Shown piece by piece: positions 36,429 through 47,700 of a stretch of 64,000 nt of DNA. Below the pieces are notes generated by a model. It was not told where the DNA came from. It searched no databases and saw only the letters and a list, made by a program, of their open reading frames with translations. The DNA is from Muribaculaceae bacterium Isolate-037 (Harlan) (lineage in GTDB: Bacteria; Bacteroidota; Bacteroidia; Bacteroidales; Muribaculaceae). The stretch lies in assembly GCA_003762615.1 (NCBI GenBank), contig RIAZ01000012.1:62001-126000 (forward strand), read 5' to 3'. The position numbers and the translations under genes were made by a program. Position 1 is the stretch's first letter, and every line of letters begins with the position of its first letter.

Positions 36429-39020
36429 ATGAATTTCAACAACTTTACAATCAAATCTCAGGAAGTGGTTCAGAAGGCGATTGAGCTTGCCCGCCAAAAC
36501 GGACAGCAGCAGATTGAGCCGCTCCACATCCTGAAAGCGCTGATTTCCGAAAGCGAGACGATTGTCAATTTTGTGTTCCAGAAGTTAGGGGCAAACCTCA
36601 ACTCGGTCATAATGACAACCGACCGGGATATTCAGAGCCTGCCGAAAGTATCGGGGGGAGATGTCTTTCTAAGCAGGGAGTCGAACGATGCCTTACAGAA
36701 GGCTATTGACTTCTCAAAATCAATGGGAGACGAATACGTATCAGTAGAGGCAATCCTGATGGGTATCCTAAAGACAAAGGGGAAGGCTTCTCAGATTCTT
36801 AAAGACTCGGGAATCACCGAAGACGGGCTTAAAGCTGCCATTAATGATCTTCGTAAGGGCAACAAGGTGACTCAGCAAAGCGCAGAGGAATCATATCAGG
36901 CTCTAAGCAAGTATGCCATCAACCTAAACGACCGTGCCCGCAGCGGCAAACTTGATCCGGTCATCGGGCGTGATGAGGAGATACGCCGTGTGCTACAGAT
37001 TCTTTCCCGACGCACCAAGAACAATCCTATGCTGGTAGGCGAACCGGGCACCGGTAAGACTGCCATTGCCGAAGGACTTGCCCACCGAATCGTCAGAGGC
37101 GACGTGCCGGAAAATCTTAAGACAAAACAGATCTATTCGCTCGATATGGGTGCGCTCGTGGCTGGTGCGAAATATAAGGGTGAGTTTGAAGAGCGTCTTA
37201 AAGCTATCGTGAATGAGGTCACTCAGAGCGACGGCGAGATAATCCTTTTCATTGATGAGATCCACACTCTCGTCGGTGCAGGTAAAGGGGAAGGTGCGAT
37301 GGATGCCGCCAATATCCTGAAGCCCGCTCTTGCCAGAGGCGAGTTGCGTTCAATCGGCGCCACCACTCTTGATGAGTATCAGAAATATTTCGAGAAAGAT
37401 AAGGCTCTTGAGCGTCGTTTCCAGAAGGTGATGGTAGATGAGCCTGACGAGATGTCGGCGATATCAATCCTGCGTGGTCTGAAAGAGAGATACGAGAACC
37501 ACCATAAGGTGCGTATCATGGATGAGGCTATCATCGCCGCCGTGCAGCTCAGCGTAAGATATATCACTGACCGTTTCCTCCCCGACAAGGCTATCGACCT
37601 TATTGATGAGGCAGCTTCAAAACTGCGTCTTGAGATGGACTCCATGCCACAGGCTCTTGACGAGGCTTCAAGAAAGATCAAGCAGTTGGAGATCGAGCGT
37701 GAGGCTATCAAGCGCGAGGGCGACAAGTATAAGGTGAAGGAGATTGATGAGGAACTTGCCAATCTTCGCGACACTGAGAAATCGCTCAAGGCAAAATGGA
37801 AAGCTGAGAAGACCGAGATCGATAAGATCCAGAAGAATAAGATTGAGATCGAGCAGCTCAACCATGAGGCTGAAGTGGCGGAACGTGAAGGCGACTATGC
37901 AAAGGTGGCTGAGATCAGATATAGCAAGATCAAGCAGAAAGAGGATGAGAATAAGGCTACTCAGGAGAAGTTGCGTCAGCTTCAGGGCGAAGGTGCAATG
38001 ATCAAGGAGGAGGTCGATGCGGAGGATATCGCTGAGATCGTAAGCCGCTGGACCGGCATACCTGTGAAGAAAATGGCTCAGAGCGAGAAGGAGAAACTGC
38101 TTCACCTTGAGGAGGAACTTCACAACCGTGTCATCGGTCAGGATGATGCCATAAAGGCTGTCAGCGATGCCGTGCGTCGTTCGCGTGCCGGTCTTAATGA
38201 CCCCAGACGTCCTATCGGTTCGTTCATCTTCCTCGGCACCACCGGTGTCGGTAAGACTGAGCTTGCAAAGGCTTTGGCTGAATATCTGTTTGACGATGAG
38301 GATATGATGACCCGTATCGATATGTCGGAGTATATGGAGAAACATTCTGTATCTCGTCTTGTCGGTGCACCTCCGGGATACGTCGGATACGAGGAGGGTG
38401 GACAGCTTACGGAAGCTGTACGACGCAAACCTTACAGTGTGGTTCTTTTTGATGAGATTGAGAAGGCTAATCCCGATGTATTCAACATCCTGCTTCAGGT
38501 GCTTGACGATGGCAGGCTTACTGATAACAAGGGACGGTTTATCAATTTCAAGAATACAATCATTATCATGACCTCCAACGAGGGTTCCTCTATCATCCGT
38601 CAGAACTTCGCCGAGGCAAAAGAGGGTGAACGAGAGGCAACAATCCAGAAGTCTAAACAGGAAGTCATGGATCTGCTCAAGATGAAGATCCGTCCGGAGT
38701 TCCTCAACCGTATTGACGAAATCGTCCTCTTCACTCCTCTCGACAAGAAGGAGATTCAGGAAATCGTCAATCTTCAGGTTAAGAGCGTACAGAAGATGCT
38801 TGCATCCAATGGTGTCAAGCTCGATGTCACTCCGGCAGCTCTCGAGCTTCTTGCAGAGGATGGTTATGATCCCGAATTTGGTGCACGTCCTGTCAAGAGA
38901 ACCATCCAGCGACTCGTGCTCAACCAGTTGTCAAAAGACATTCTGGCACAAAAAGTCAATCGCGACCATCCTATCAAGATTGATGTCAAGGATGATCAGC
39001 TTGTATTCACAAACGACTGA
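36429..39020 (+). CDS. clpB: ClpB disaggregase
   Basis: An 863-aa AAA+ chaperone that pulls polypeptides out of aggregates with DnaK. The N-domain starts with two Clp-N repeats ([20 protein letters not shown]). NBD1 has Walker [10 protein letters not shown] near 205 and Walker [13 protein letters not shown] coiled-coil middle domain at about 400-530 (rich in [14 protein letters not shown] heptads) separates ClpB from ClpA/C. NBD2 has [12 protein letters not shown] near 606 and [10 protein letters not shown]. Full length; no heat-shock promoter was recognised upstream. Confidence 0.96.
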   Translation: MNFNNFTIKSQEVVQKAIELARQNGQQQIEPLHILKALISESETIVNFVFQKLGANLNSVIMTTDRDIQSLPKVSGGDVFLSRESNDALQKAIDFSKSMGDEYVSVEAILMGILKTKGKASQILKDSGITEDGLKAAINDLRKGNKVTQQSAEESYQALSKYAINLNDRARSGKLDPVIGRDEEIRRVLQILSRRTKNNPMLVGEPGTGKTAIAEGLAHRIVRGDVPENLKTKQIYSLDMGALVAGAKYKGEFEERLKAIVNEVTQSDGEIILFIDEIHTLVGAGKGEGAMDAANILKPALARGELRSIGATTLDEYQKYFEKDKALERRFQKVMVDEPDEMSAISILRGLKERYENHHKVRIMDEAIIAAVQLSVRYITDRFLPDKAIDLIDEAASKLRLEMDSMPQALDEASRKIKQLEIEREAIKREGDKYKVKEIDEELANLRDTEKSLKAKWKAEKTEIDKIQKNKIEIEQLNHEAEVAEREGDYAKVAEIRYSKIKQKEDENKATQEKLRQLQGEGAMIKEEVDAEDIAEIVSRWTGIPVKKMAQSEKEKLLHLEEELHNRVIGQDDAIKAVSDAVRRSRAGLNDPRRPIGSFIFLGTTGVGKTELAKALAEYLFDDEDMMTRIDMSEYMEKHSVSRLVGAPPGYVGYEEGGQLTEAVRRKPYSVVLFDEIEKANPDVFNILLQVLDDGRLTDNKGRFINFKNTIIIMTSNEGSSIIRQNFAEAKEGEREATIQKSKQEVMDLLKMKIRPEFLNRIDEIVLFTPLDKKEIQEIVNLQVKSVQKMLASNGVKLDVTPAALELLAEDGYDPEFGARPVKRTIQRLVLNQLSKDILAQKVNRDHPIKIDVKDDQLVFTND

Positions 39021-39044
39021 TTCTCCATATAATAACATAAAAAA

Positions 39045-39082
39045 CAGTGCTGACGTTTCAAAAGCGTCAGCACCATTTTTTT
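39045..39082 (+). terminator. Terminator of clpB
   Basis: GTGCTGACG (39047-39055) and CGTCAGCAC (39065-39073), followed by CATTTTTTT. Confidence 0.85.
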
Positions 39083-39103
39083 GCCCTAATCCTACCTGGG
39101 TCT

Positions 39104-39406
39104 TTAAGTGCTTCTCTCATATATTAATATTTTTGTAGCATCTACAGATTTACGAGCAAACGGAAGAAGACAATCTTCTTCTACAATATCCACTGCCTTA
39201 CCAATAATATCTGAAAGATTTGAAATTATTCCACCAATAGTAAATAAGGATATATTTTCCTCATTATCATAAGTGACCAACAAATCCACATCGCTATCTT
39301 TAGTAGCAGTACCCTCTGCGTATGAGCCAAATAGCCATGCTTTCTTAATTGGGAAAGCCGGTAATGCCTCAATAAGATGCTGGATTATAGAATCTCTTTC
39401 ACTCAT
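39104..39406 (-). CDS. MNT-type nucleotidyltransferase domain protein
   Basis: A 100-aa protein from MSERDSIIQHLIE (39406); the longer frame adds 19 residues of poor character. AWLFGSYAEGTATKDSDVDLLV holds the minimal nucleotidyltransferase signature GSYxEG...DxD. Such MntA proteins usually pair with a HEPN toxin (HepT) and AMPylate it. No HEPN gene is next to it here, so it may be an orphan or act on another partner. Confidence 0.75.
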   Translation of the reverse strand: MSERDSIIQHLIEALPAFPIKKAWLFGSYAEGTATKDSDVDLLVTYDNEENISLFTIGGIISNLSDIIGKAVDIVEEDCLLPFARKSVDATKILIYERST

Positions 39407-39509
39407 ATAGCTTAATCTATTTGCCACAAATAAACAAAAAAAATTTTTTATATCAAAATACAATAATATGTTTTATAACACGTTTTAATAACATAAAGCA
39501 TTTTTAAGC

Positions 39510-39673
39510 GAGCTGACGGCTCTATTCCGTAGATCGGGCAGCTCATTCGTGACAACCCATTGAGGGGACTGGCAATCCCCTTTTCGTGACAACCCAGAGG
39601 GGTCTTTATATCAACTGTAGGCTTTGGCAACCTACTGACCCCTGAATCCGAATTTTGCAATTTATCCGGATTC
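39510..39673. other. Hairpin-rich element of unknown nature
   Basis: Four inverted repeats in 165 bases: GAGCTG/CAGCTC (39510-39544), AGGGGA-CTGGCAA-TCCCCT (39563-39581), an outer AGGGGTC/GACCCCT (39598-39643) enclosing GTAGG-CTTTGGCAA-CCTAC (39617-39635), and GAATCCG/CGGATTC (39644-39673). Two hairpins share a TGGCAA loop, and TTCGTGACAACCCA is repeated exactly at 39546 and 39583. No convincing protein gene covers it. A structured RNA, a small repeat element or a recombination site are all possible. Confidence 0.45.
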
Positions 39674-39753
39674 GAATCCAGTGTTAGTTTATGTCATCAA
39701 AAGTGCGTCAGAAATGGCGACGGGTGACTATTGTGTAACGAAAACAGGTTATT

Positions 39754-40242
39754 GTGAAAACCAAGTATCTTTTACTATCGGTTGTATTCGCCGCATTTTT
39801 ATCGTCTTCCATGCCTCAGGGAAGCCATTCACTTGAAATCGGTAGCGAAGCTCCTGCTATTGAGCTTTCTTCCGACGCTGTTATCAAAAACCTCGACATG
39901 CTTAACGGTAAGTATGTCTTAGTAAATTTCTGGAGTGCCGCTGATGCCCGATCAAGGATCAACAACAAGCGGCTTGCTGATTTATCTGCATCTCTGCCTG
40001 CCGACAAAATAGCATTTGTCAGCATCTGCACAGACACCGATACCACAATTGCAGATGAAATCCTAAAAGCAGACAACGTACCTGCCGACATAATCTATTT
40101 GTCAGCAGCTGACACCACTCCACAGGTTACAGAAGATTTCCAGACCGAGACCGGTCTACGGTCATTCCTCATTGACCCATTCGGAAACCTCTCCGCCGTA
40201 AGTCCCTCTAACGAAACCATCAATTCCAAAATTTTCAACTGA
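39754..40242 (+). CDS. Exported thioredoxin-like protein without the CXXC motif
   Basis: A 162-aa protein starting with GTG and a signal peptide (KTKYLLLSVVFAAFLSSS). IGSEAPAIEL and GKYVLVNFWSAADARSR follow the TlpA/redoxin pattern, but the catalytic site that should read W-C-x-x-C is WSAADA, with no cysteine. The fold therefore cannot do thiol exchange; it may bind a partner. The rest (FVSICTDTDTTIADEIL, then RSFLIDPFGNL) keeps the redoxin order. Confidence 0.7.
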   Translation: MKTKYLLLSVVFAAFLSSSMPQGSHSLEIGSEAPAIELSSDAVIKNLDMLNGKYVLVNFWSAADARSRINNKRLADLSASLPADKIAFVSICTDTDTTIADEILKADNVPADIIYLSAADTTPQVTEDFQTETGLRSFLIDPFGNLSAVSPSNETINSKIFN

Positions 40243-40296
40243 TCCCCGGTAAGCACCCCAAAATAACGGACGCATCCCCGAAATCAGAAAAGCATG

Positions 40297-40346
40297 TCTC
40301 CCGATATGTAGTTACGACAATATCAACCGCATATCGGGAGATTTAT
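40297..40346 (+). terminator. Terminator of the redoxin-like gene
   Basis: TCTCCCGATATG (40297-40308) pairs with CATATCGGGAGA (40330-40341), followed by TTTATT; the loop is 21 bases. Confidence 0.65.
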
Positions 40347-40367
40347 TACAATAATCTTTTGCCTCAT

Positions 40368-40735
40368 TTAGCAAAGATACAATGAATCCAAGACATTAAT
40401 CTCTCTTTGTAAATCTTCTTCAGTATATTTTTTACCAAATCCAAACCGATCTGCCTTAAAGCATCGGTCTCTATATCTGGAGAAAGCCAACCCATAAATC
40501 ATCAAATCATATCAAATACTTGATTTAGAACCTCAGTTCCAACATTTACGTTAACGTCATCAAAATTCAAAACAGCAGGAATAAGCGTTGTATTTATGTA
40601 TGAATCAGTCATACTATTCCCACATCCCTTATTATATTCTTGCCAAAAAGCCATCAGACCTTTATTTCTATCCGAAGAAGATGCACCATAAAATAGCATT
40701 CAAAAGGATATTATTTTCAACCGATTGACTCAAAA
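40368..40735 (-). pseudogene. Decayed gene of unknown family
   Basis: Three frames on the minus strand join into one protein-like sequence. First SQSVENNILLNA, then a shift into LFYGASSSDRNKGLMAFWQE and LIPAVLNFDDVNVNVGTEVL, up to VFDMI. There a tandem 8-base duplication (ATGATTTG twice, near 40497-40512) causes a stop and a shift into YGLAFSRYRDRCFKADRFG and EINVLDSLYLC. About 115 residues of a C-terminus remain. I do not recognise the family. The surrounding 40.25-40.93 kb is AT-rich and otherwise empty. Confidence 0.55.
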
Positions 40736-40933
40736 TAGAAATTTCCAATTAAGCAAAAAAAGAGTATAACTATCTTGAGAAATGAATCATCTTTTCACAA
40801 CAAAATAATAACGTCTCCGTTTTCTCATTGAGAATCAATCTAATTTACATTCAAATATGGTAAGACAATAGCACGTAAATCGGATTGACTTCTAACATGA
40901 GTAAAATAAATTATAACGTTAAAATAGAATGTC

Positions 40934-41125
40934 ATGGCTCTTGAAATAAAAACAATTCCAGTACTTACTGGTGAGGCAGCCGAAAAATTCTTACAAGCTG
41001 CTGAAGAAAACGAAGTAAATCCTCGTCGAGAACGTATTCGATTTTCAATGGAAGAAATAAGGCAAATTGCCAACAGTGGAAAGAATCGTCTTAAACATTT
41101 ACAAGATGGGCTCAATAAGTCTTAA
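40934..41125 (+). CDS. Small antitoxin-like partner of the GNAT protein
   Basis: A 63-aa protein (MALEIKTIPVLTGEAAEKFL... RFSMEEIRQIANSG). Its end overlaps the GNAT start by 20 bases. Small size and tight coupling to a GNAT enzyme match the antitoxin of GNAT toxin-antitoxin pairs, although the ribbon-helix-helix (DUF1778) signature is not obvious. Confidence 0.6.
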   Translation: MALEIKTIPVLTGEAAEKFLQAAEENEVNPRRERIRFSMEEIRQIANSGKNRLKHLQDGLNKS

Positions 41126-41720
41126 AGATTTAGAATTGCTCCCGGTATTAGATAGCAATTCTCTAATTGGGTTCTCCTGTGGGAACAAAGATCTTGATGA
41201 TTTCTTTGCAAATGACGCATTTCTTTATGCTGAGCAATTGCTCGGAAAGACATATTATTTTGTAACTAAGGGTGAAAAACCTAAAATAGTTGGAGCTTTC
41301 ACTGTCGCCAATGATAGTATCAAAGCATCTCTGATTTCTTCGACAACAAGAAACAAAATACAACGTAAAATACCAAATTCCAAACGAACTAGAAGTTATC
41401 CTGCAATTCTGATTGGACGTCTGGGAGTATGCTCTTCTTTAAGGGGAGAGTCTTTAGGTAGCCAAATACTTGACTACATAAAAGGCTGGTTCTTCTCCCC
41501 TGATAATAAAAGCGGCTGTCGTTTTATTGTTGTTGATGCCTATAATATTATTAATGAGAACAAAGAATACAGACAAAGCAGCGTTCTTCAATTTTACGAA
41601 AATAATGGATTTAAATATCTCTATCCAAGTGAAGAAGAGGAAAGAGAAGTATTTGGAATAGCTGATGACGCGCCTCTCAATACACGACTGATGTATTTTG
41701 ATTTACTAACCTTGAAGTAG
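41106..41720 (+). CDS. GNAT acetyltransferase, probable toxin of a toxin-antitoxin pair
   Basis: A 204-aa protein from MGSISLKDLELLPVLDSNSL (41106). CGNKDLDDFFANDAFLYAEQ and LGKTYYFVTKGEKPKIVGAF are typical of the GNAT group related to TacT/AtaT-like toxins, and RLGVCSSLRGESLGSQILD is the acetyl-CoA loop (Q/RxxGxG/A variant). VLQFYENNGFKYL closes the domain. Toxins of this group acetylate aminoacyl-tRNA; that role is inferred from family and context. Confidence 0.75.
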   Translation: MGSISLKDLELLPVLDSNSLIGFSCGNKDLDDFFANDAFLYAEQLLGKTYYFVTKGEKPKIVGAFTVANDSIKASLISSTTRNKIQRKIPNSKRTRSYPAILIGRLGVCSSLRGESLGSQILDYIKGWFFSPDNKSGCRFIVVDAYNIINENKEYRQSSVLQFYENNGFKYLYPSEEEEREVFGIADDAPLNTRLMYFDLLTLK

Positions 41721-41740
41721 TTATACTTCAAGGTTAAACT
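41708..41740. terminator. Hairpin at the end of the GNAT gene
   Basis: AACCTTGAAGTA (41708-41719) and TACTTCAAGGTT (41724-41735), 4-base loop, overlapping the stop codon. The T-run is weak. Confidence 0.6.
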
Positions 41741-41782
41741 TTGTATTTATTATAATTAAGGAAAAAGTTTTGTTTTTATTGG

Positions 41783-44700
41783 TTATCTTGCCAGGGAGAC
41801 GTTGATGGCGATGCCGTAGTTGGAGTTGGTAGTAGGATAGGCGGAGTTCGACACCAGCGGCGTGTTTGCCTGATGATCAAAGAATGCTGACAATGTGATT
41901 TTCTTGCTTAGCTGATAACTTGCCATAAAATTGACCGAGAATGTCTTTGTGCCCTGTGTCGGCTGCGTGTATGCCGTCTCTATCCGTCGTATCAATGAGA
42001 GATTGTTGCTATATGCAAAATCAAGGTTCACGGTGAGGTCGTTGCTGATGCCACCCTGCTTACTACCTATCTTTATTATCTTACTGAAATCTGCAAGTTT
42101 CCATCCCGCACCCACGGATAGCTGTCGGCTCGTGGTCTCCACAATCTGACCCGCCGACGTATTCAGATTCAAAGTGCGTGCATCACGATACTCCGCATTT
42201 ACTGATATATCATTCTTAAACGTCATGTTGACTCCGATAAGCGGAGCAAACTTCTCCGTGATAGCCACAGATGAAATATTATATGGGGATGACGGTATCG
42301 GATTTTGTGTAAGCTCATCGTATGCAAAACCCATACCGTTGCCCGCGATACCCACCCAATTCATGAAACTGGAATAGCTGCCCACTGAATATGTGCATTG
42401 ATACGCATGGTTCACGGTGAACGTCTTGAAAATCTTACTCATGTTGCCCAACTGCATGAAACCGTCGTAGGTGACCCGCCAGTTAGGACGCATAGCCTCC
42501 AGTCCGGGAAAATGCTGCAACGTGACCTTATCCGGAGAATATCCGCTGTAAGCTGCGATGAATGCCGGGATAAGCACGTCGGAGCTTGTAGGACTCACTC
42601 CACCCGTAGCCGGATTATATGGCGTGCCGGCAAGTGGAGTGTCAGATATGAATCCGGCGTCAGGATACGTGGTGCCGGCATAACGCGACTCTATACGCTG
42701 CGTTATCACCGGTATATAGTCAAGGAATTTGGTGAACGCCTCAGATGAATAACCGTTATCCGCCTTCGAACTGCGCAATGCACTCGCTATCGCCACATGA
42801 GTACGCGTATATGAACCCGTATGAGTCGTAGGCATCCCGTCAAACATAAACTGCATCTGGCGCGTCCTATTGTCTGTGAGATTACTCGTCAGCACTATCT
42901 TCAATCCCCTGACAGGCTCAAGCGTGAGCTCGAAGTTAAACTCCTTTCCCTGATTCCACACGGCGGGTGAAGTCATGTCGGCTCCAGTAAGAAGCCACCC
43001 GCGGTCAAGTGCCTTGCTCACGTATGTTTCATCATAGAATCCGAATGCGAAATCAAGACCCGGTGCCATCGGTCCATACTTGTTGCTCTGTCCAAACACG
43101 TCGCCCACGTTTGGTGAGAACTGCGGAAGATTGAGCGAATGAGAACTTCTCCATTTGAACGACAGGCTACGCGGCATCATGGCGAATCGCAAGGCATGAT
43201 CCGTCAGCTCCTTCATGAAGGATTTCTTCGGCTCCTTACTGTCCTCCCTCACCGTCAGCTTGATATTATGCTCACCACGCGTCAGGATCTCTATCGTATT
43301 CTCGTCAACAACGCGAGTCTCCAGCTTCAGCGGTTTATCTTTCTCCGTGGCATTGACCTTTACCTTCTTTGTCTTCAGATTATGCTTCACCAGAGTAGAC
43401 GTATCTGCCGAGAGATTGATGGCACGTTCAAACTTCTTGGCTATCGGGCGGCGGGTCTGTGCCGTCTGCTTCCTTGTGCGCGCCGAAGTCTTGGCAAAAC
43501 GTTTGTTGATGTTCTGAAGATATTTCGACTTATTATAAAGCGTCTCGAAATTAAGACGAGCATCAGCATTCCAAGTGGTCTGGTTCTGTATTGAATTGCC
43601 GAGATACACATCATCCACAGTCGAACCCTTATCCCATCTATAGGTCGAGGTATAGCTTACGCTTCCGGTAAGATAGTCAAGCACCGGAATCTTATTGAAT
43701 GGCGCACGGTAAGTGCCTGTGAACGTCTGATTGTAGTTCCACGGAGTGCCGAGACCTTTTATCGATGACCACACCGTGTCTTTCCAATCGCGATATTTAT
43801 CCGGGAACAGCCGCTTATTGACCGCACCGATTGTCTCCTCTATCCGTGCCGTTGTGTTGCTGGCAAACGAGAGGCTAAGCGACTGAAGGAGATTCCACGT
43901 CAGATTCAGCTGACGGTCCCAAAGGAAATTCTTACTTACCTGCACGGGAAGCTGGAAATCGACATCAACCTCGCTTCGCGTCTGCTCCTCATAATAATAT
44001 CGCGTGATATTGGTGAAGAAGGTTATGTTGCTGGGCAACCAATTGATACCCCAATCCTTGAAGAATTTGGCAGTCTTCCCCTTACCCTTTATAAAGCTGA
44101 ACGGCTTCAACGGCTTGATGTAAGGATTCCAGGTATATTGGAATGAACCGCGATAGTCGTAGGTGTTCTGATACTCCGTGTTCGGGTCAGCATTCCTCTG
44201 CTTGTTAAATGAGAACGAGAGTTGGAAATTGGCAGGATCCCACGGCATGGGATTCTTGCTCTGCACATTGAATTTCAGATTTGACAGAGAGAAACTCTCC
44301 ACTCTCTTCTGAGTCACGGCAAATCCCTTGATAGAGTCACGCTCATGCTTTGTAGCAGCGGCATCCAATGCATCCTTCAGAAGTATATCCTGGTCGAGAG
44401 GGTTATACTTGGGAGTGGTGCGCTCGTGAGAACGGGAGTAATACACCGGGGCACTCAGCTTTGCCGCCGCCGGAAATACCTTACCCACATCCCCTTGCAC
44501 TGCAAAGTTGTATTGTTCATAATCATCGAGCCGTCGCGATGAAAGCCCCTGGTCTACCCCACCGAAGCCTGCCGTCTCCTTATGCATCGAGAAATTCATC
44601 ATGCCGAGATCGCTCATCGTCAGGTTGGCATTGACATTAGCAGCCCATCCACCACTCTCGTTGAAATCAGTCACACGCAACTCGTTGACCCATATCGTGC

Positions 44701-47700
44701 CATCCTTCACTGAGTTTGATTTATTCCGTATGCCTATAAGCATTGTCCTGACATCGCTCAGACTCGGATTGCCAAGCACGCTGACTGTGTTATGGTCATT
44801 ATTTGGATCGCGCATGGAGTATAGCACATTATAGCCCACTCCGTCTACTCTCATGCTCTTATCCCTGTTGCGTGCCACCTTTATATCAGTAAAGACATCA
44901 AACGGCACGTTAAGGAAGTTGGAGATAGGCCATACGATATTCCTGTCTTCCGACGAATAATTATCGTAGCTGCCGGGAGGGGTCAGTTCCAACGGTATCT
45001 CATATTCATAGTAATTATTCTTCACGTCGGAACCCACGCGCACGAAAAGCGCGAGATCCCCGTTCTTCAGATTTGTCTTATCATCAATCGGAGCCTCAGC
45101 GTGCACCCACATCTGCATACGACGATATATGCGGAGATCAAGCTGAGTATTCTTGTATGCGCCCCTACCGTCGCCGGGCTGAAGTCCGGTGAGCTTCATC
45201 TGAAGCGACTGCTCATTAAGCTGGGTGGCCTGCGACTGGCTGGCATCCTGTATTCTGCTGACGTCGGGAGGAAGGACATAATTCACCGGCTTACGCCCGC
45301 TGTTCTCCTCTATATTCACCACCGACATGTCGAGTTCACCCTCTGCAGGAGAATCATCACGGCTGTTGAGATTAAACTTATAGTCGCGCCATTCCCCCCT
45401 GACAAGTTCGAGAGAGGCAAAACGCAGATGCGTCACCTCCCGGAAGCCTGTCATGAACATACGTGCAAAACGTATTGTGGAGAAATCCTTTATGTCGCCC
45501 ACCACCTTCTCCGGTTGTCCGAGGGGTATCTTGAATAGATACCACACCACTGTGGCAGGTCCTTCGCGGGTAGTCACAACCGTCTCCCTCCGGTCGGCGA
45601 TATAGTTCTTTCCTACCTCCAGATCCTCCGGACGTATCGACACCCTATATTGGAAATATCTTTCATATTCATTAAGAGTGTTATCCTGATTTATATCCTC
45701 CACGTCGGGCACACTACGCGATGACTGATAGTAGGGGTTATCGCTCTGATCGGGCGACAATGAGTTACCCTCCACTCCGTTGTAATGCTTGTAGCGGTCA
45801 AGGATGGATGTGCGCTGCTCATCATAATAGGGGCTGCGGTAGAAGAAATAATTGTCGCCGGCAGGGTCATTCATAGCGGAGAACGGATCATCCTGCATCT
45901 CCGTTATGGTTGAGGCGGGTAGTTTAGAGCGTAGTTTGGCAAGATATTCCGAATAGGAGCTGAATCCATACTCATCCTCATTGGGAAGACCGTCAAGACC
46001 CACGTCCTGCTTCAGACGAGCGTCAGGACCATTCTCGAATGCGTATGTCAACGAGTTTTGTGACGACACGCGCCCCCACTTTGTCTCGGTCAGGAATTGG
46101 GTGTTGCCATCTATCGGTATACCGTTCTCATAACTCTTCATACCATCCTTCAGAATATCCTCGCTCACCTCTCCGAAGTTGAAATAGAGGTCGCCGCCGT
46201 CGCGGTTGGGATTTTCCGGGTCAAGGAATGGGTCAAGCATCCAGAACTGGAGATATTCCACATTGGAACTCTCGAAATTCGTGTTGTCCATCTTCCGCAT
46301 TATGCCGCCCCAACGCTTCTCCGGATTCAACAGACGACCGCGTTCATCTATATTGTCGGCATCAAGATTGTAGGGACCACGCTCAGTGGGATAGAATGAG
46401 AGGTTAAGGGTCTGAACATAGTTGGACTCCCCATATACCTGATCTCTACCGGGATAGATCTCGCGCACCGTTATCTCGCGGACGTATGGATTGGATAGCT
46501 GTTTGAGGTCATTGCGCAGATAACCGGGAAGCATGGAGGAGTTTTTCTGGGTCCACATCCTGTCGATATAGTTCCATGCCAACAATGCGCGGTTCTTGCC
46601 GTAATCGACGTTATCGGAAAGTGCTGCCTCCGGGAAAAGCGCGTCTGCACCGCCGTCGTAAGGTGTGGAGGCAAGCGTCCATGAGTATGGGTTGCGGAGG
46701 TCGGTGCTTATCTGAGTGCTTTCAAAGTCATCAATATATGATGAGCCGCGTGTTGATCCGGATTTCTGGCTGTGTGGCACAAGACGCGCAAACTCCGCGC
46801 TCAACCGCAATGAGGATGGGGAGACTGCATTGATAGTCGGCACCTTATTGAGAAGATTGGTGAGCCACATGAAATCCTTATTGTAGCTGAGATTGACGCC
46901 AAACATAGTGTTGTTGATCACCTCTTCACCGATATTGACCTTCTCTGTCAAGGCTTTCTCCGAGAAATGAAGGATGGTACCGCCAAGGGTGAAATCCTTA
47001 TTAAACTTATATTGTGCGTCAAGACCGAGCAGCGTCTTCCGCTGCATGCTGTAGAGCGACTGGTTTTCAAGCGTGACACTCACGTTGGTGCCGGAGTCAA
47101 TGATGCTCTGGTTGGTGATGGTCACGATGCCCATGCTGTAGTCTACGGTATAGTCGCTATTCTCGGTCAGCACAACACCACCCGCCATGACCACTACCGA
47201 ACCTCGCGGCACGTTCATGGCATTAAGGCGTATCTGCGCACCATTTGAAGCCTGATACTCCCCGACAAGTGAAAACTTATTCTTGTCGGCAAACTGACGT
47301 GCAACCACAAGCGTTGAGTCATACAATTCCTTATACACGTATGCAGCAGCTATCGCCGGATCCCCAATCTTGCGCTCAAGATTGGAACCGAACGGTTCCG
47401 CCACAGGGAATATGATCTTACCATTGGAGGCATCCACCGTATAACCCTCGATGAAATCGAAGAAACCGTCGGGATTTGACTCCTGATTGGAGTCAAGACG
47501 GTCAAGGTTCATCAGCTGTAGTATCGGCTTGTTGGAGACTGACGGAATCGGGAGATAATTTATCTCGGTGCCTGTCGTGTCGCTAAGATACTTTATGTTG
47601 AGTTTGAAGTTCTTCCGCTGAAGCTGATATGCTCCGAGTGCATACACGTTTTTCATCATAAGCTTCCACATAGGGAGTGCCGGAGAGACGGTCGTACCGC

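Noticed and set aside
39448..39660. 70-codon minus-strand frame across the hairpin element
   Set aside because: It follows the inverted repeats and reads like a non-coding repeat translated; kept only as the structured element.
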